Shown piece after piece: positions 16,733-26,037 of a stretch of 64,000 bases of DNA; position 1 is the stretch's first letter, and each line of letters starts with the position of its first letter. A model generated the notes under the pieces. The model saw only the letters and a list, made by a program, of their open reading frames with translations, had not been told where the DNA came from and did not search any database. The DNA comes from Pseudoneobacillus sp052180215. Lineage in GTDB: Bacteria; Bacillota; Bacilli; Bacillales; Cytobacillaceae. Both the position numbers and the translations under genes were made by a program. Where the stretch lies: contig NZ_CP197471.1 in assembly GCF_052180215.1 (NCBI RefSeq), positions 2,328,001-2,392,000 on the forward strand, written 5' to 3'.

Positions 16733-17581
16733 ATGAAGAAAAAAATTGCTTGGATTACAGATAGTACAGCATTCATAACAGATGAATTAAAAAATCACCC
16801 TGATGTGTACGTCGTTCCCCTTGGAATTATATTTGGAGATCAAGCCTTTGAAGATGGGATTGATTTAGACACAGATGAATTATACCAGCGCATTCGTTCA
16901 GATAAAGAAATACCCAAAACCTCACAGCCCTCATCAGGACGTTTTGCTGAACTATTCGAAAGATTAAAAGGTGAATATGATCATGCTATATCTGTTCATA
17001 TTTCAAGTAAACTTAGCGGAACCCTTGCAAGCTGTAAGGCTGGTGCAGAAATGGCACAATTCCCCTTAGAAGCAATCGATTCAAAATTTATGTCATATGC
17101 TATTACCTTTCTTCTTGAAAAGGGAATAGAGATGAATGAAAAAGGTATTGAATATAGCGATATTGTAAAAAGCCTAAGGGAAATAGCTGATCACTCCGAA
17201 AACTATATTTTATTAGGTAGTTTAGATCAATTTTATAAGGGTGGCCGTATGTCAGGAACATCCTATTTATTAGGCAGTATTTTAAAAATCAAACCGATCA
17301 TTCGCGTAAACCGTAATGGTGAGTTTGAATTATTCGAGAAGGTTCGTTCAGAAAAGAAGGCCATGGCAAGAATGATTGAACTCTTAAAAGAATCCTATGA
17401 CAGAAATGTCATTTCGCAAATACAAATTATGCACGGAAATGTAGAGAATAAAGCACAGGAACTTGCCACAGAAATTAGATCTATCTATCCTAAACTCGAT
17501 ATTTTTATCGGTGATATTAGCTCTACCATTGCCGTACATGCTGGAGAAGGAACCATTGGCATTATCTGGAACACTAAATAA
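16733..17581 (+). CDS. DegV family fatty-acid-binding protein
   Basis: A 282-residue DegV protein. Family landmarks are the start KIAWITDSTAFI, the loop KTSQPSSGRFAELF, HISSKLSGTLAS and LDQFYKGGRMSG. DegV (FakB) proteins bind a fatty acid and can present it to the FakA kinase for phospholipid synthesis. It stands alone with its own terminator. The start ATG has AAAGGAAG upstream. Which fatty acid it prefers cannot be seen. Confidence 0.9.
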   Translation: MKKKIAWITDSTAFITDELKNHPDVYVVPLGIIFGDQAFEDGIDLDTDELYQRIRSDKEIPKTSQPSSGRFAELFERLKGEYDHAISVHISSKLSGTLASCKAGAEMAQFPLEAIDSKFMSYAITFLLEKGIEMNEKGIEYSDIVKSLREIADHSENYILLGSLDQFYKGGRMSGTSYLLGSILKIKPIIRVNRNGEFELFEKVRSEKKAMARMIELLKESYDRNVISQIQIMHGNVENKAQELATEIRSIYPKLDIFIGDISSTIAVHAGEGTIGIIWNTK

Positions 17582-17592
17582 TGAAAAGTCAA

Positions 17593-17625
17593 AAACTCGG
17601 CAACGATAGAAGCCGAGTTTTTTTT
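17593..17625 (+). terminator. Terminator after the degV-type gene
   Basis: An AAACTCGGC / GCCGAGTTT stem with eight or more Ts after it. Confidence 0.9.
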
Positions 17626-17663
17626 AATAGGTAAGAAAGTATAACTTTTTGGGACTTCGAAAA

Positions 17664-17789
17664 TTGTCTAGCTCCATCGCCTAGCCCCTCGAGGTCAAAT
17701 AACCCCAAGTGTAAGAAGTCAAAGTTCAGGCTTCTTACGCTTGAGAACATTTGCTTGTCGGGGCTGATCAAGGCGCTTGCGCTTTTCTT
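17664..17789. repeat. Bacillaceae dispersed repeat (GTCTAGCTCC ... GGCGCTTGCGCTTTT type)
   Basis: The left end TTGTCTAGCTCCATCGCCTA and the right end CAAGGCGCTTGCGCTTTTC are sequences I know as a frequent intergenic repeat in Bacillus-type genomes. The centre holds an inverted repeat (TGTAAGAAGTC...GGCTTCTTACGCTTG region), and CCCCTCGAG ... TTGTCGGGG pairs across it. It lies between the convergent degV-type and hisC-like genes and contains no gene. It probably folds into a long hairpin as RNA. Confidence 0.7.
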
Positions 17790-17817
17790 ATCTTAATCGC
17801 TTTCCTATAAACTGGGA

Positions 17818-18933
17818 TTAATCCCCATTATTTATAACTTCCTTGGGGTAATAGAAGTGCTGGAATACTTCTAATAATTCATCATGATCTTGACGCGTTC
17901 CCAAGGTTAAACGCATACATCCATTGTAAGCCGGGATTGGGAAGAATCGTACAACCAACCCCTTTTTTAATAACGCCTTATTCAATCCATCGACGTCTCC
18001 TAAATTATATAGGAATAAGAAGTTTGTTTGTGAAGGAAAGAATGAAATATTGTAATGACGTAATTTAGTAGAAAGATAGTTTCTTTCTATTAAATTTTTT
18101 TGGGCACACTCTTCAACAAACACTTGATCCTTTATCGCAACTGCCGCTGCATTTTGCGCCATTTGATTGACATTAAACACTTCTTTAACCTTTACTAGCT
18201 GTTCAATAACAGATGGTACCATCATCCCATACCCAACTCTTAAAGCTGCTAACCCATAAATTTTTGAAAATGTACGCAAAATGACAAGGTTTTCAGTATT
18301 AGATAACATTTGGATGGAATCTAATTTAAACTCACTTTCCATATACTCATCATACGCTTCGTCAAGGACTACTAAAATGTGAGAAGGGATTTTTTCAATA
18401 AAACCCTTTAGTTTTTCTGGGTCAACACAAGTTCCCGTCGGGTTGTTCGGATTACAGATAAAGATCATTTTTGTTTTTTCTGTAATGGCTTCGTACATCG
18501 CATCCAAATTGTGTGTTCCATCCAATATTGGCACTAAAATCGGTGTACCACCTTCAATGACGATATTAGAACGGTAGATAGGAAACGTGATTTCGGCCAT
18601 AATCGCTTCATCACCTTTAGCAATAAAAGCTCTTGTTAGGAGACGAATTAGTTCCTCAGAACCATTGCTGATTAAAAAATGATCCTTTGGTAGATGATGG
18701 TGATTGGATAATTGTTCACAAAGCCTGGATGTTGTCCCATCTGGATAAAGAGACAAAGATTGAAACGAATCGTGAAGCTCCTTCGCTACCAAAGGTGAAA
18801 AACCGTAAACATTTTCATTGTCAGAAAGCTTCCGTAAGGATTTAGGTTGATATTCTCTTTGAATATCCTCTAATGTTTTTCCTAATGGATAAGGTTTGAT
18901 ACTTTCAATTTCGATTTTAGTTTTTACGTTCAT
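17818..18933 (-). CDS. hisC: HisC-like aminotransferase, probably aromatic (tyrosine/phenylalanine)
   Basis: A 371-residue fold-type I PLP aminotransferase. The PLP lysine is in LRTFSKIYGLAALRVGY; FICNPNNPTGT and VVLDEAYDEY are also typical of HisC. The gene follows HPPD instead of his genes, so a role in transaminating tyrosine or phenylalanine to the 2-oxoacid is more likely than histidine synthesis; HisC enzymes of Bacillus are known to accept aromatic amino acids. Start ATG 18933 is preferred (GAGGTG six bases upstream) over a GTG at 18942. A terminator-like hairpin precedes it, so its expression may be lower than that of hppD. Confidence 0.85.
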   Translation of the reverse strand: MNVKTKIEIESIKPYPLGKTLEDIQREYQPKSLRKLSDNENVYGFSPLVAKELHDSFQSLSLYPDGTTSRLCEQLSNHHHLPKDHFLISNGSEELIRLLTRAFIAKGDEAIMAEITFPIYRSNIVIEGGTPILVPILDGTHNLDAMYEAITEKTKMIFICNPNNPTGTCVDPEKLKGFIEKIPSHILVVLDEAYDEYMESEFKLDSIQMLSNTENLVILRTFSKIYGLAALRVGYGMMVPSVIEQLVKVKEVFNVNQMAQNAAAVAIKDQVFVEECAQKNLIERNYLSTKLRHYNISFFPSQTNFLFLYNLGDVDGLNKALLKKGLVVRFFPIPAYNGCMRLTLGTRQDHDELLEVFQHFYYPKEVINNGD

Positions 18934-18950
18934 ATTAAACACCTCAGGAA

Positions 18951-18975
18951 AAGGGAGGGAAAAGATCCCTCCCTT
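18951..18975 (-). terminator. Hairpin between hppD and the hisC-like gene
   Basis: AAGGGAGGG and CCCTCCCTT form a 9-bp stem followed on the minus strand by TTTTCC. It is a probable partial terminator or attenuator inside the operon. Confidence 0.55.
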
Positions 18976-19013
18976 TAATTTTTACAACAAGGGTTTAGCG
19001 CTTATACGCTATT

Positions 19014-20129
19014 TTATAGATTTCCACGTCTCTCTTGTTCACGTTCAATCGATTCGAATAATGCTTTGAAGTTACCCTCACCAAATCCACGAGCTCCTTT
19101 TCGTTGAATAATTTCAACAAAAAGTGTTGGTCTATCTACAACTGGCTTTGTGAAAATCTGTAATAAATAGCCCTCATCATCACGGTCCACTAAAATATTT
19201 AGTTCGCGAATTTTTTCAATTTCCTCATCAATTTCCCCTACACGCTCTGAAAGCATTTCATAATAAGAATCTGGAGTGGATAAGAACTCAACCCCATTAT
19301 CACGAAGAATGCGGACTGTTTCGATAATATCCTCTGTTAAAATGGCTAAATGCTGAACCCCTGGTCCATTATAGAACTCTAAATACTCTTGAATTTGAGA
19401 TTTTCTTTTTCCTTCTGCCGGCTCATTAATTGGGAATTTAATACGTCCGCCATTATGCATAACCTTAGACATTAAAGCTGAATATTCTGTTGTAATATCT
19501 TTGTCTGTGAAATGCTTCATTTCTTTAAAGCCCATTACATTTGCATAATAATCTACCCATTCAGGCATTCTTTCCACATTACCTACAACATGGTCAATCG
19601 CAATTAAACCAGCATCTTTGACTGGAAGGCTTCCCTCATAAGCAACATATCCAGGCATAAATGGCCCTTTATAATCCTTACGTTCAACTAGTGTATGGAT
19701 GGTGTCACCATATGTACCAATGACAGCCTTCTTCACAGTTCCAAATTCATCCTTTATTTCATAAGGAGGAGTAATCGCAATAGCTCCACGTGAAACCGCT
19801 TCATTATAAGCCTTTTCCACATCATTAAATAATAAGGCAATGTCCTTTACTCCATCCCCATGTAGCTTTACAAATTGAGAAACACGTGTATCTTCCTTAT
19901 ATGATCCTGTAATCACTAGACGAATTTTACGTTGTTGAAGTACATAAGAAACGGTATCGCGACTACCTGTTTCTAGTCCAGAATAAGCAACTGGCTTAAA
20001 ACCGAATGCCGTACAGAAATAGTGGGTTGCTTGCTTTGCGTTTCCTGTGTAAATTTCTAAATAATCCACGTCTTGAACTGGAAAAAAGTCCTCTACCTTT
20101 TGATTTGTAACAGATGTTTGTTCTTTCAT
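19014..20129 (-). CDS. hppD: 4-Hydroxyphenylpyruvate dioxygenase
   Basis: A 371-residue two-domain vicinal-oxygen-chelate dioxygenase. Iron ligands are H180 (AIDHVVGNV), H260 (GVQHLAIL) and E339 (FVEIIQRKG); the C-terminal RGFGEGNFKALFESIE motif closes the active site. It converts 4-hydroxyphenylpyruvate to homogentisate. It sits between the 2-oxoacid dehydrogenase genes and the HisC-like aminotransferase, forming the tyrosine branch. No homogentisate dioxygenase is in the window, so homogentisate must be used by genes elsewhere, or oxidised to pyomelanin. The ATG follows GGAGGAAATATAA. Confidence 0.95.
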   Translation of the reverse strand: MKEQTSVTNQKVEDFFPVQDVDYLEIYTGNAKQATHYFCTAFGFKPVAYSGLETGSRDTVSYVLQQRKIRLVITGSYKEDTRVSQFVKLHGDGVKDIALLFNDVEKAYNEAVSRGAIAITPPYEIKDEFGTVKKAVIGTYGDTIHTLVERKDYKGPFMPGYVAYEGSLPVKDAGLIAIDHVVGNVERMPEWVDYYANVMGFKEMKHFTDKDITTEYSALMSKVMHNGGRIKFPINEPAEGKRKSQIQEYLEFYNGPGVQHLAILTEDIIETVRILRDNGVEFLSTPDSYYEMLSERVGEIDEEIEKIRELNILVDRDDEGYLLQIFTKPVVDRPTLFVEIIQRKGARGFGEGNFKALFESIEREQERRGNL

Positions 20130-20142
20130 TTATATTTCCTCC

Positions 20143-21579
20143 TTATTTTATCAATTCTTTTTTGGAATTTTTCTTTGGAGGCATATGAACAGCCTCCCCA
20201 TTTAATGCTTCGATTGCCTCTAGCATACCTTCGTTTATACTTGGATGCGGATAAAAAGGGAATCTCAGATCTTCTTCTCTTGCAACCATTTCCAATGAAA
20301 GTACTCCACTAGATATAAGCTCAATGGCTCCCTCACCCATCATATGGACTCCGAGTAAGGTGTCGGTCTGAGAGTCGGAAATTATCTTCACCAATCCATC
20401 CTTTTTCCCTAATATTGTGGCGTAACCATTACTTGCTAGCGGGAATTGCCCCATTTTCACGTCCATTCCAAGTTCTACTGCTTCTTCTTCTGTTAACCCC
20501 ACAGAGGCAATAGGTGGTTGAAAATGAACCACTTTTGGTAGAAAGTTAGGATCGAACTCTACCAACTTTCCAGCAATGGACTCCGCAGCCATTTTACCTT
20601 GAGAAATAGCCTTAACCGCTATAGCAGGACCATCCGCTACATCTCCAACAGCATAAATGTTAGGAACAGTGGTCTGACATTGCTTATTGGTCTGAATATA
20701 TCTACTTTCATTTACAGAAACCCCAATTCTCTCAATTCCTAAGTCTCGCGTGTTTGGAACGCCCGATGTCGATATTAATAAATGGGTCCCATTCAAGCTT
20801 ATTTTTTCATCTTGAATCTGCAACTCTACGAGAAGATTTTGGTCGGCGTATTGAACCCCCATTAATTGAGCATTTTTTAAAATTTGAATTTTCTTTTTCT
20901 TCAGTACTCGTTTGAGCTCTTTTTCAATAGATGAATCAAAACCAAAATTCTCTTTATCTAGTAAAATCGTTACCTCAGATCCAAATGAATGAAATGAACT
21001 TGCCATTTCTAAAGCAATCTCATTATGCCCATAGATTAAGAGGTGTTTCGGGATAACAGGTATTGCTTGCAGCATTTTCGTGTGAAAAATTCTATTTCCA
21101 TCTATTTGAACTCCACTTATTACTGGCTGCTGGGTTCCTGTAGCGATGATGGCTTTCTTAAATTGATAGACCTCGTATTGATCATTTCCTTCTACCCCAA
21201 TACGGTCATCACTTAGGAAGTAGGCATTTCCTTTAACCAATTCAATCTTATTGGCCTGAATTAAACTTTGAACACCGTTCCGTAATTGATCTATCACTTT
21301 TTGTTGATAGTTTCTTAACTTTTCATATTGAAAAGTAGGTTGAGAGCTACCTATACCCATTTCCTCACTATCCCGCAGCAGATTTAATCTGCTCGCAGCT
21401 GAAGTCAGGATTTTCGATGGAATACACCCTTCATTTAAACAAACGCCACCTAGCTTTTCCTTTTCAATTAAAGTAACTTTTAAGCCAAGCTGAGCTGCAC
21501 GGATGGCTGCATGATAACCGCCTGGTCCACCGCCAATAATGACTAAGTCTTTTTCATAAGCAAGTTCACCGACTACCAT
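20143..21579 (-). CDS. lpdV: Dihydrolipoamide dehydrogenase (E3) of the 2-oxoacid dehydrogenase complex
   Basis: A 478-residue flavoprotein disulfide reductase. The FAD motif is IIGGGPGGYHAAIRAAQ (14-30), the redox disulfide is C47/C52 in GGVCLNEGCIPSK, and the C-terminal catalytic HPS-E is FYPHPSINEG. It reoxidises the lipoyl arm of E2 with NAD+. Its start overlaps the E2 stop, and hppD starts 13 bases after its stop, so all are one operon. Divergence in the central NAD domain is modest. Dedicated E3 genes are typical of branched-chain or aromatic oxoacid complexes. Confidence 0.93.
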   Translation of the reverse strand: MVVGELAYEKDLVIIGGGPGGYHAAIRAAQLGLKVTLIEKEKLGGVCLNEGCIPSKILTSAASRLNLLRDSEEMGIGSSQPTFQYEKLRNYQQKVIDQLRNGVQSLIQANKIELVKGNAYFLSDDRIGVEGNDQYEVYQFKKAIIATGTQQPVISGVQIDGNRIFHTKMLQAIPVIPKHLLIYGHNEIALEMASSFHSFGSEVTILLDKENFGFDSSIEKELKRVLKKKKIQILKNAQLMGVQYADQNLLVELQIQDEKISLNGTHLLISTSGVPNTRDLGIERIGVSVNESRYIQTNKQCQTTVPNIYAVGDVADGPAIAVKAISQGKMAAESIAGKLVEFDPNFLPKVVHFQPPIASVGLTEEEAVELGMDVKMGQFPLASNGYATILGKKDGLVKIISDSQTDTLLGVHMMGEGAIELISSGVLSLEMVAREEDLRFPFYPHPSINEGMLEAIEALNGEAVHMPPKKNSKKELIK

Positions 21580-22781
21580 TAAACCAACTCCAGTATCATT
21601 AGTTTAGGATTTTCTATGAACTCAGCAAGACGGTTGGTAAAAGCAACTGCCATAGCACCATCTGCAACACGATGGTCAAATGACATAGATACATTCATCA
21701 TGGAACGAATTACAATTTGGTCATCATCCGTTACAACTGGTCTTTTCTTTGTTTTATGGAAGGAAACAAGGGCCACTTCAGGATGCTGGATAATTGGTGT
21801 TGCACCAATACTGCCTCCTAATGGACCGACATTACTAATCGTAAACGTTCCTCCCGTAATCTCTTTAACAGTTAATTGATCTTGCAAAGCTTTTTCCGTC
21901 ATCAGCTTTATTTCTTGGTGTAATTGGCTAATCGATTTTCGTTCCACATGACGCATGACTGGTACAATTAGACCTTCTTTTGTATCAACCGCTACTCCAA
22001 TATGATGCTCTTTCTTTAAATAAATAGCTTCTTGCTCTTCATTTAAGTTCGCGTTAAAAATTGGAAATTCCTTCAAACAAAGCGATAAAGCTTTGAGGAA
22101 AAAGGCAGTGACAGTCATATTTCGATTGTTATTTTTTAATTCATTTCTAAACTCCAGCAGTGCACTTACATCAATTTCCTCAAAATGGGTGCAATGAGCA
22201 ATCGTCTGAAGTGACTGAACCATTTTTTTGGCGATTTGCTTTCGTCTGCCACGGAAAGGAATCATATCCTGTTGAGACTCTTCGTCCGTTGGTACATAAA
22301 TCTCTTTAATAAAATCAACTTCCTTATTTGGTGGCTCAATCTTTTGCTTTTGTTCTGGTAATGATTGTTGTTCAAGGAATCGATAAACATCTTCATCGGT
22401 AATGCGACCACTTGGTCCAGTCCCGACAACTTCTTCAATCATCACTCTGTTTTCACGAGCAATTTTTCTCGTATAAGGAGAAGCCATTACTCTCCCTTTA
22501 ACGTTACTCGAATGAACAACTGATACGGTGGTTTTGAGTGTTTCAGTCTTATCTTTTTCTAAAATTAATAGGGTCGTTCCTACTAATATATTTTCTCCTG
22601 CCGCTACCTTAAGTTCCTTGACAATGCCAGAAGTTGGAGCGGGTATTTCAGCTGTCATTTTATCTGTCTGCACCTCAACAAGAGGCTGGTCTGCTTTGAC
22701 AAAATCACCTGGTTTAACAAAAAAGCAATTTAACGTTGCTTCTGTCATCCCTTCCCCTATATCACTTAATTTAACTTCCAT
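21579..22781 (-). CDS. Lipoyl acyltransferase E2 of a 2-oxoacid dehydrogenase complex
   Basis: A 400-residue E2 with one lipoyl domain (lipoyl lysine K41 in VQTDKMTAEIPAP), an E1/E3-binding domain (SPYTRKIARENRV through GRITDEDV, about 110-150) and a C-terminal catalytic domain with the HxxxDG motif in SFDHRVADG. It transfers the acyl group formed by E1 to CoA. In the standard bkd system the product is a branched acyl-CoA. Here phenylalanine dehydrogenase and hppD flank the genes, so phenylacetyl-CoA is a reasonable product (inference). The stop overlaps the E3 start. Confidence 0.92.
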   Translation of the reverse strand: MEVKLSDIGEGMTEATLNCFFVKPGDFVKADQPLVEVQTDKMTAEIPAPTSGIVKELKVAAGENILVGTTLLILEKDKTETLKTTVSVVHSSNVKGRVMASPYTRKIARENRVMIEEVVGTGPSGRITDEDVYRFLEQQSLPEQKQKIEPPNKEVDFIKEIYVPTDEESQQDMIPFRGRRKQIAKKMVQSLQTIAHCTHFEEIDVSALLEFRNELKNNNRNMTVTAFFLKALSLCLKEFPIFNANLNEEQEAIYLKKEHHIGVAVDTKEGLIVPVMRHVERKSISQLHQEIKLMTEKALQDQLTVKEITGGTFTISNVGPLGGSIGATPIIQHPEVALVSFHKTKKRPVVTDDDQIVIRSMMNVSMSFDHRVADGAMAVAFTNRLAEFIENPKLMILELV

Positions 22782-22793
22782 ATAATCACCTTC

Positions 22794-23792
22794 CTAGAAC
22801 TTGATTACCTTCTCAATCGCATGGATGACTCGTTTTGGAGTAGGCAGGTAATGGTCTTCAAAGCCGAAATAAGGTACGGGAGTATCAAATCCAGTTACTC
22901 TTTCGACAGGCGCCTTTTGATATAAAAAAGCTGTATCATTAATAATCGAAATGACGTCATTTCCGACACCGCCAGTGGCGTGGGCTTCATGAACGATGAC
23001 GGTTCTACCCGTTTTTTGTACAGATTCTGAAATAAGCTCATGGTCTAAAGGATAAAGCGTCCTTAGATCAAGGACATCACAATGGACTCCTCTTTCTTTC
23101 ATCTCCTGAGCTGCTTTCATGGCAACTGGAACCATAGCTCCCCAAGAAATAACGGTGACATCTTCTCCTTCTAAAAGCCGCTTTCCTTTGCCAATTTCAA
23201 CGATATACTTCCCTTCAGGAACTTCTTCACGACTACTGCGATATGAGCGCATCGGTTCTAAAAATAGGACAGGATCCGGATCCTCAATAGCCGCAATTAA
23301 CAGACCTTTTGCATCATACGGATTGGATGGGCAAACAACTTTTAGACCTGGCATATGGGTAAAAATCGCTTCGGTACTATCACAATGAATTTCTGGTGCA
23401 CGTACTCCAGCTCCATATGGAGCGCGAATAACCATTGGAACGGTAAAGTGGCCCATTGTTCGCATCCGCAGTCTCGATGCATGGGTCATGAGTTGTTCAT
23501 AGGCTGGATAGATAAATCCTAAAAACTGAATTTCTACTACTGGGCGAAATCCATTAACCGCCATTCCGATAGCTGCACCAACAAATCCAGCCTCACTAAG
23601 AGGAGTATCTACCACACGGTCTTCACCGTATTTCTCCTGAAGCTGATCGGTTGCTCGGAAGACACCACCGTTTTTACCGATATCTTCCCCAAGGAGAATG
23701 ACATTCTCATCTTCATGGAGCATGCAATCCATCGCATCATTAATGGCTTGAACAAGGGTAAGAGTTTTCGTTTCAACCGCTGATTTCATCAT
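22794..23792 (-). CDS. 2-Oxoacid dehydrogenase E1 beta subunit
   Basis: A 332-residue transketolase-like beta chain with LLGEDIGKNGGVFRAT, DTPLSEAGFVGAAIG and GYGAGVRAPEIH-like (PYGAGVRAPEIH) segments that contact thiamine diphosphate and the alpha chain. It pairs with E1 alpha to decarboxylate a 2-oxoacid and acylate the lipoyl group. Its ATG overlaps the E1 alpha stop (ATGATGA). The substrate range (pyruvate, branched-chain or aryl-pyruvate) cannot be read directly; the neighbours point to phenylpyruvate. Confidence 0.92.
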   Translation of the reverse strand: MMKSAVETKTLTLVQAINDAMDCMLHEDENVILLGEDIGKNGGVFRATDQLQEKYGEDRVVDTPLSEAGFVGAAIGMAVNGFRPVVEIQFLGFIYPAYEQLMTHASRLRMRTMGHFTVPMVIRAPYGAGVRAPEIHCDSTEAIFTHMPGLKVVCPSNPYDAKGLLIAAIEDPDPVLFLEPMRSYRSSREEVPEGKYIVEIGKGKRLLEGEDVTVISWGAMVPVAMKAAQEMKERGVHCDVLDLRTLYPLDHELISESVQKTGRTVIVHEAHATGGVGNDVISIINDTAFLYQKAPVERVTGFDTPVPYFGFEDHYLPTPKRVIHAIEKVIKF

Positions 23793-24856
23793 GGGTTCAC
23801 CCCTATTAATCTAAGATATTCCTCTTTTTGCTTTTGAATTCCCCATGTTGGTTGTGCAAAAACATGATCAAATATATCTGCTGGATTAGCTGCAGGGTAT
23901 TGTTCCATTTCCTCCACAGCCTTATCCACCTCAGCTTGCGCCTGCTCCTCTACCTCACTTACCCATGTTTCATCATAAAACCCTTGTTGCTTCATATATT
24001 TTTCTAAACGTAATAATGGGTCTGTCGTATGACGGCGAATTTGGCTTTCTTCTTGATTGCGATACTTCGATGGGTCATCAGCTGTTGTATGAGCACCATA
24101 TCTCCAAGTAACCGCCTCAATTAAGGTAGGACCTTCGCCATTTCTCGCTCTCTCAAGCGCTTTTAATGTTTCAACATAGACCACAAATACATCGTTACCA
24201 TCAATGCGAACACCAGGAATATCATAGGCAAGAGCTTTCTGTGCAATGGTTTCAGTACTCATTTGCTTACTCAAAGGAACCGAAATCGCATATCCATTAT
24301 TTTGATTAAATAGAACAACAGGAGCCTTCATTACGCTGGCAAAGTTAATTCCTTCATGAAAATCTCCCTCTGAAGTAGCTCCATCACCAAAATAAACAAT
24401 TGCAGCATTTTTTGTTCCTTTTTGTTTTTCGGCATAAGCTGCACCTGCTGCATGTGGAATTTGAGTTGCAATCGGAATCCCAGGCGGGAATATTTTTTTC
24501 CCTTCAGGAGGAACACAGCCCTCGTTTCGACCATTCCAAAATAACAAAATATTTCGAAGTGAATGGCCAAAAGTCATGGCTGCTCCATGGTCACGATAAG
24601 TTGGAAATAGCCAGTCATCTTCCTCTAACGCAAGAGCACTGCCAACTTGAGAAGCTTCTTGCCCTTCAAAGGGTGCATAGGTTCCAATTCGACCTTGACG
24701 TTGTAAACTAATTGCCTTGCGGTCAAAGGTACGTATTCGTAATAAATGGCGGTAAAAGTTCTTAGCCATCTTTTCATTTAATAAGGTAGAGTATTCATCA
24801 TTTACAACATATCCGTTTTCATCAAGAATCTGTTTGATTGGAAATTGTTCAATCAT
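23789..24856 (-). CDS. 2-Oxoacid dehydrogenase E1 alpha subunit
   Basis: A 355-residue thiamine-diphosphate enzyme subunit. The TPP/Mg motif reads VYFGDGATSEGDFHEGINFA and then LFNQNNGYAISVP; the phosphorylation-loop-like region is WRYGAHTTADDPSKYR. The start was set to ATG 24856, directly after AAGGAGTG, rather than an upstream codon that overlaps the dehydrogenase gene. It follows the phenylalanine dehydrogenase gene, whose product phenylpyruvate it could use. In PDH/BKD nomenclature it is closest to the BkdAA/AcoA/PdhA group. Confidence 0.92.
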   Translation of the reverse strand: MIEQFPIKQILDENGYVVNDEYSTLLNEKMAKNFYRHLLRIRTFDRKAISLQRQGRIGTYAPFEGQEASQVGSALALEEDDWLFPTYRDHGAAMTFGHSLRNILLFWNGRNEGCVPPEGKKIFPPGIPIATQIPHAAGAAYAEKQKGTKNAAIVYFGDGATSEGDFHEGINFASVMKAPVVLFNQNNGYAISVPLSKQMSTETIAQKALAYDIPGVRIDGNDVFVVYVETLKALERARNGEGPTLIEAVTWRYGAHTTADDPSKYRNQEESQIRRHTTDPLLRLEKYMKQQGFYDETWVSEVEEQAQAEVDKAVEEMEQYPAANPADIFDHVFAQPTWGIQKQKEEYLRLIGVNP

Positions 24857-24891
24857 TTCTTCACTCCTTAAATAGGAATAAATTATTTTCA

Positions 24892-25998
24892 TTATGTTCT
24901 AACGGCCCATTTAGGACGTTTCATATGGGAAAAAAAGCTATTACGACGAGTTCGCGTATCAATTCTTTTTTCACAGAATGCATTAGCCGCTTCAACTGTT
25001 GTAATTTCTGAATCCGCTGTTTGTTTGTAAATATCCAGTAGTGAAGTATAAATGGCTCTTGTTTTTTGTAAGACACGGTCTTTATTTGGTGTATACAATT
25101 CATCAGCTACTTGAATTAGACCGCCACCATTAACGATATAGTCTGGTGCATAAAGAATGCCTTTTTGATGAAGGATCTTTCCATGGCGAACTTCCAATAA
25201 TTGATTATTAGCAGAACCAACGATTGCCTTTACTTGTAATTGATCAATCGTATCATCATTGATGATTCCACCCATGGCACATGGAATAAATACATCCGCA
25301 GGGCAGCTATAGATTTCTTCACTTGAAACGACTTTAATTCCAGCACCTAATTCCTTTGCTTTCGCAACAAGTTGATCAATAGCAGCTTGATTAATGTCTG
25401 TTACATAAAGGTCTGCACCTTCTTCTAATAGATGTTCCGCAACTTTGTAGCCTACTTTTCCAAGTCCTTGTATGGAGTAACTCTTATTTGCTAACTCATC
25501 TGTTCCCCAAATAAATTGGTTGGTGGCTTGGATTCCGTAAATAACCCCATGAGCGGTTGGAATGGATGAGTCACCGCTTCCACCATAAGCTTCATCCACA
25601 CCTACAATACAATTTGTTTCTTTTAAGGCATGAACAAAGTCATCTGGTGTTGTTCCCATATCAGTCCCCGTATAAAAACGTCCATTCAATGATTCTACAA
25701 ACTGACCAAAAGCTCGAAATAACTCCGGACTTTTATCCTTTAGGGGATCTCCAATAATAACTGCCTTGCCTCCGCCGAAATCCACGTCAGCCGCAGCACA
25801 TTTATAAGTCATTCCTTTTGATAATCTCAAAACATCTTCAAGTGCTTCTTCTTCACTTTTATATGGAAGCATGCGGCATCCGCCCAAAGCGGGACCAAGT
25901 TTCGTACTATGTATTGCTATAATGGCCCGTAAGCCTGTTGTTTCATCGTTACAAAATACAACCTGTTCATGTTCACGAATTTTTTCAAACACATTCAT
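24892..25998 (-). CDS. pdh: Phenylalanine dehydrogenase (Glu/Leu/Phe/Val dehydrogenase family)
   Basis: A 368-residue amino acid dehydrogenase. Catalytic lysines are K66 (MTYKCAAADVDF) and K78 (GGGKAVIIGDP). Leucine dehydrogenases usually read MTYKNAAAGLNLGGGK here; the CAAADVDF form, the SIQGLGKVGYKVAE NAD fold, GSANNQLL and the C-terminal RRNSFF...KPKW-like tail (RRNSFFSHMKRPKW) match what I remember of Bacillaceae phenylalanine dehydrogenases. It deaminates phenylalanine to phenylpyruvate with NAD+. It is the first gene of the run leading into E1a-E1b-E2-E3-hppD-hisC, and a REP-like doublet sits just upstream. A leucine/valine specificity is the alternative. Confidence 0.85.
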   Translation of the reverse strand: MNVFEKIREHEQVVFCNDETTGLRAIIAIHSTKLGPALGGCRMLPYKSEEEALEDVLRLSKGMTYKCAAADVDFGGGKAVIIGDPLKDKSPELFRAFGQFVESLNGRFYTGTDMGTTPDDFVHALKETNCIVGVDEAYGGSGDSSIPTAHGVIYGIQATNQFIWGTDELANKSYSIQGLGKVGYKVAEHLLEEGADLYVTDINQAAIDQLVAKAKELGAGIKVVSSEEIYSCPADVFIPCAMGGIINDDTIDQLQVKAIVGSANNQLLEVRHGKILHQKGILYAPDYIVNGGGLIQVADELYTPNKDRVLQKTRAIYTSLLDIYKQTADSEITTVEAANAFCEKRIDTRTRRNSFFSHMKRPKWAVRT

Positions 25999-26037
25999 TT
26001 TTAATTCCTCCTTATAAATATGACAGCGCTTTCTTCC

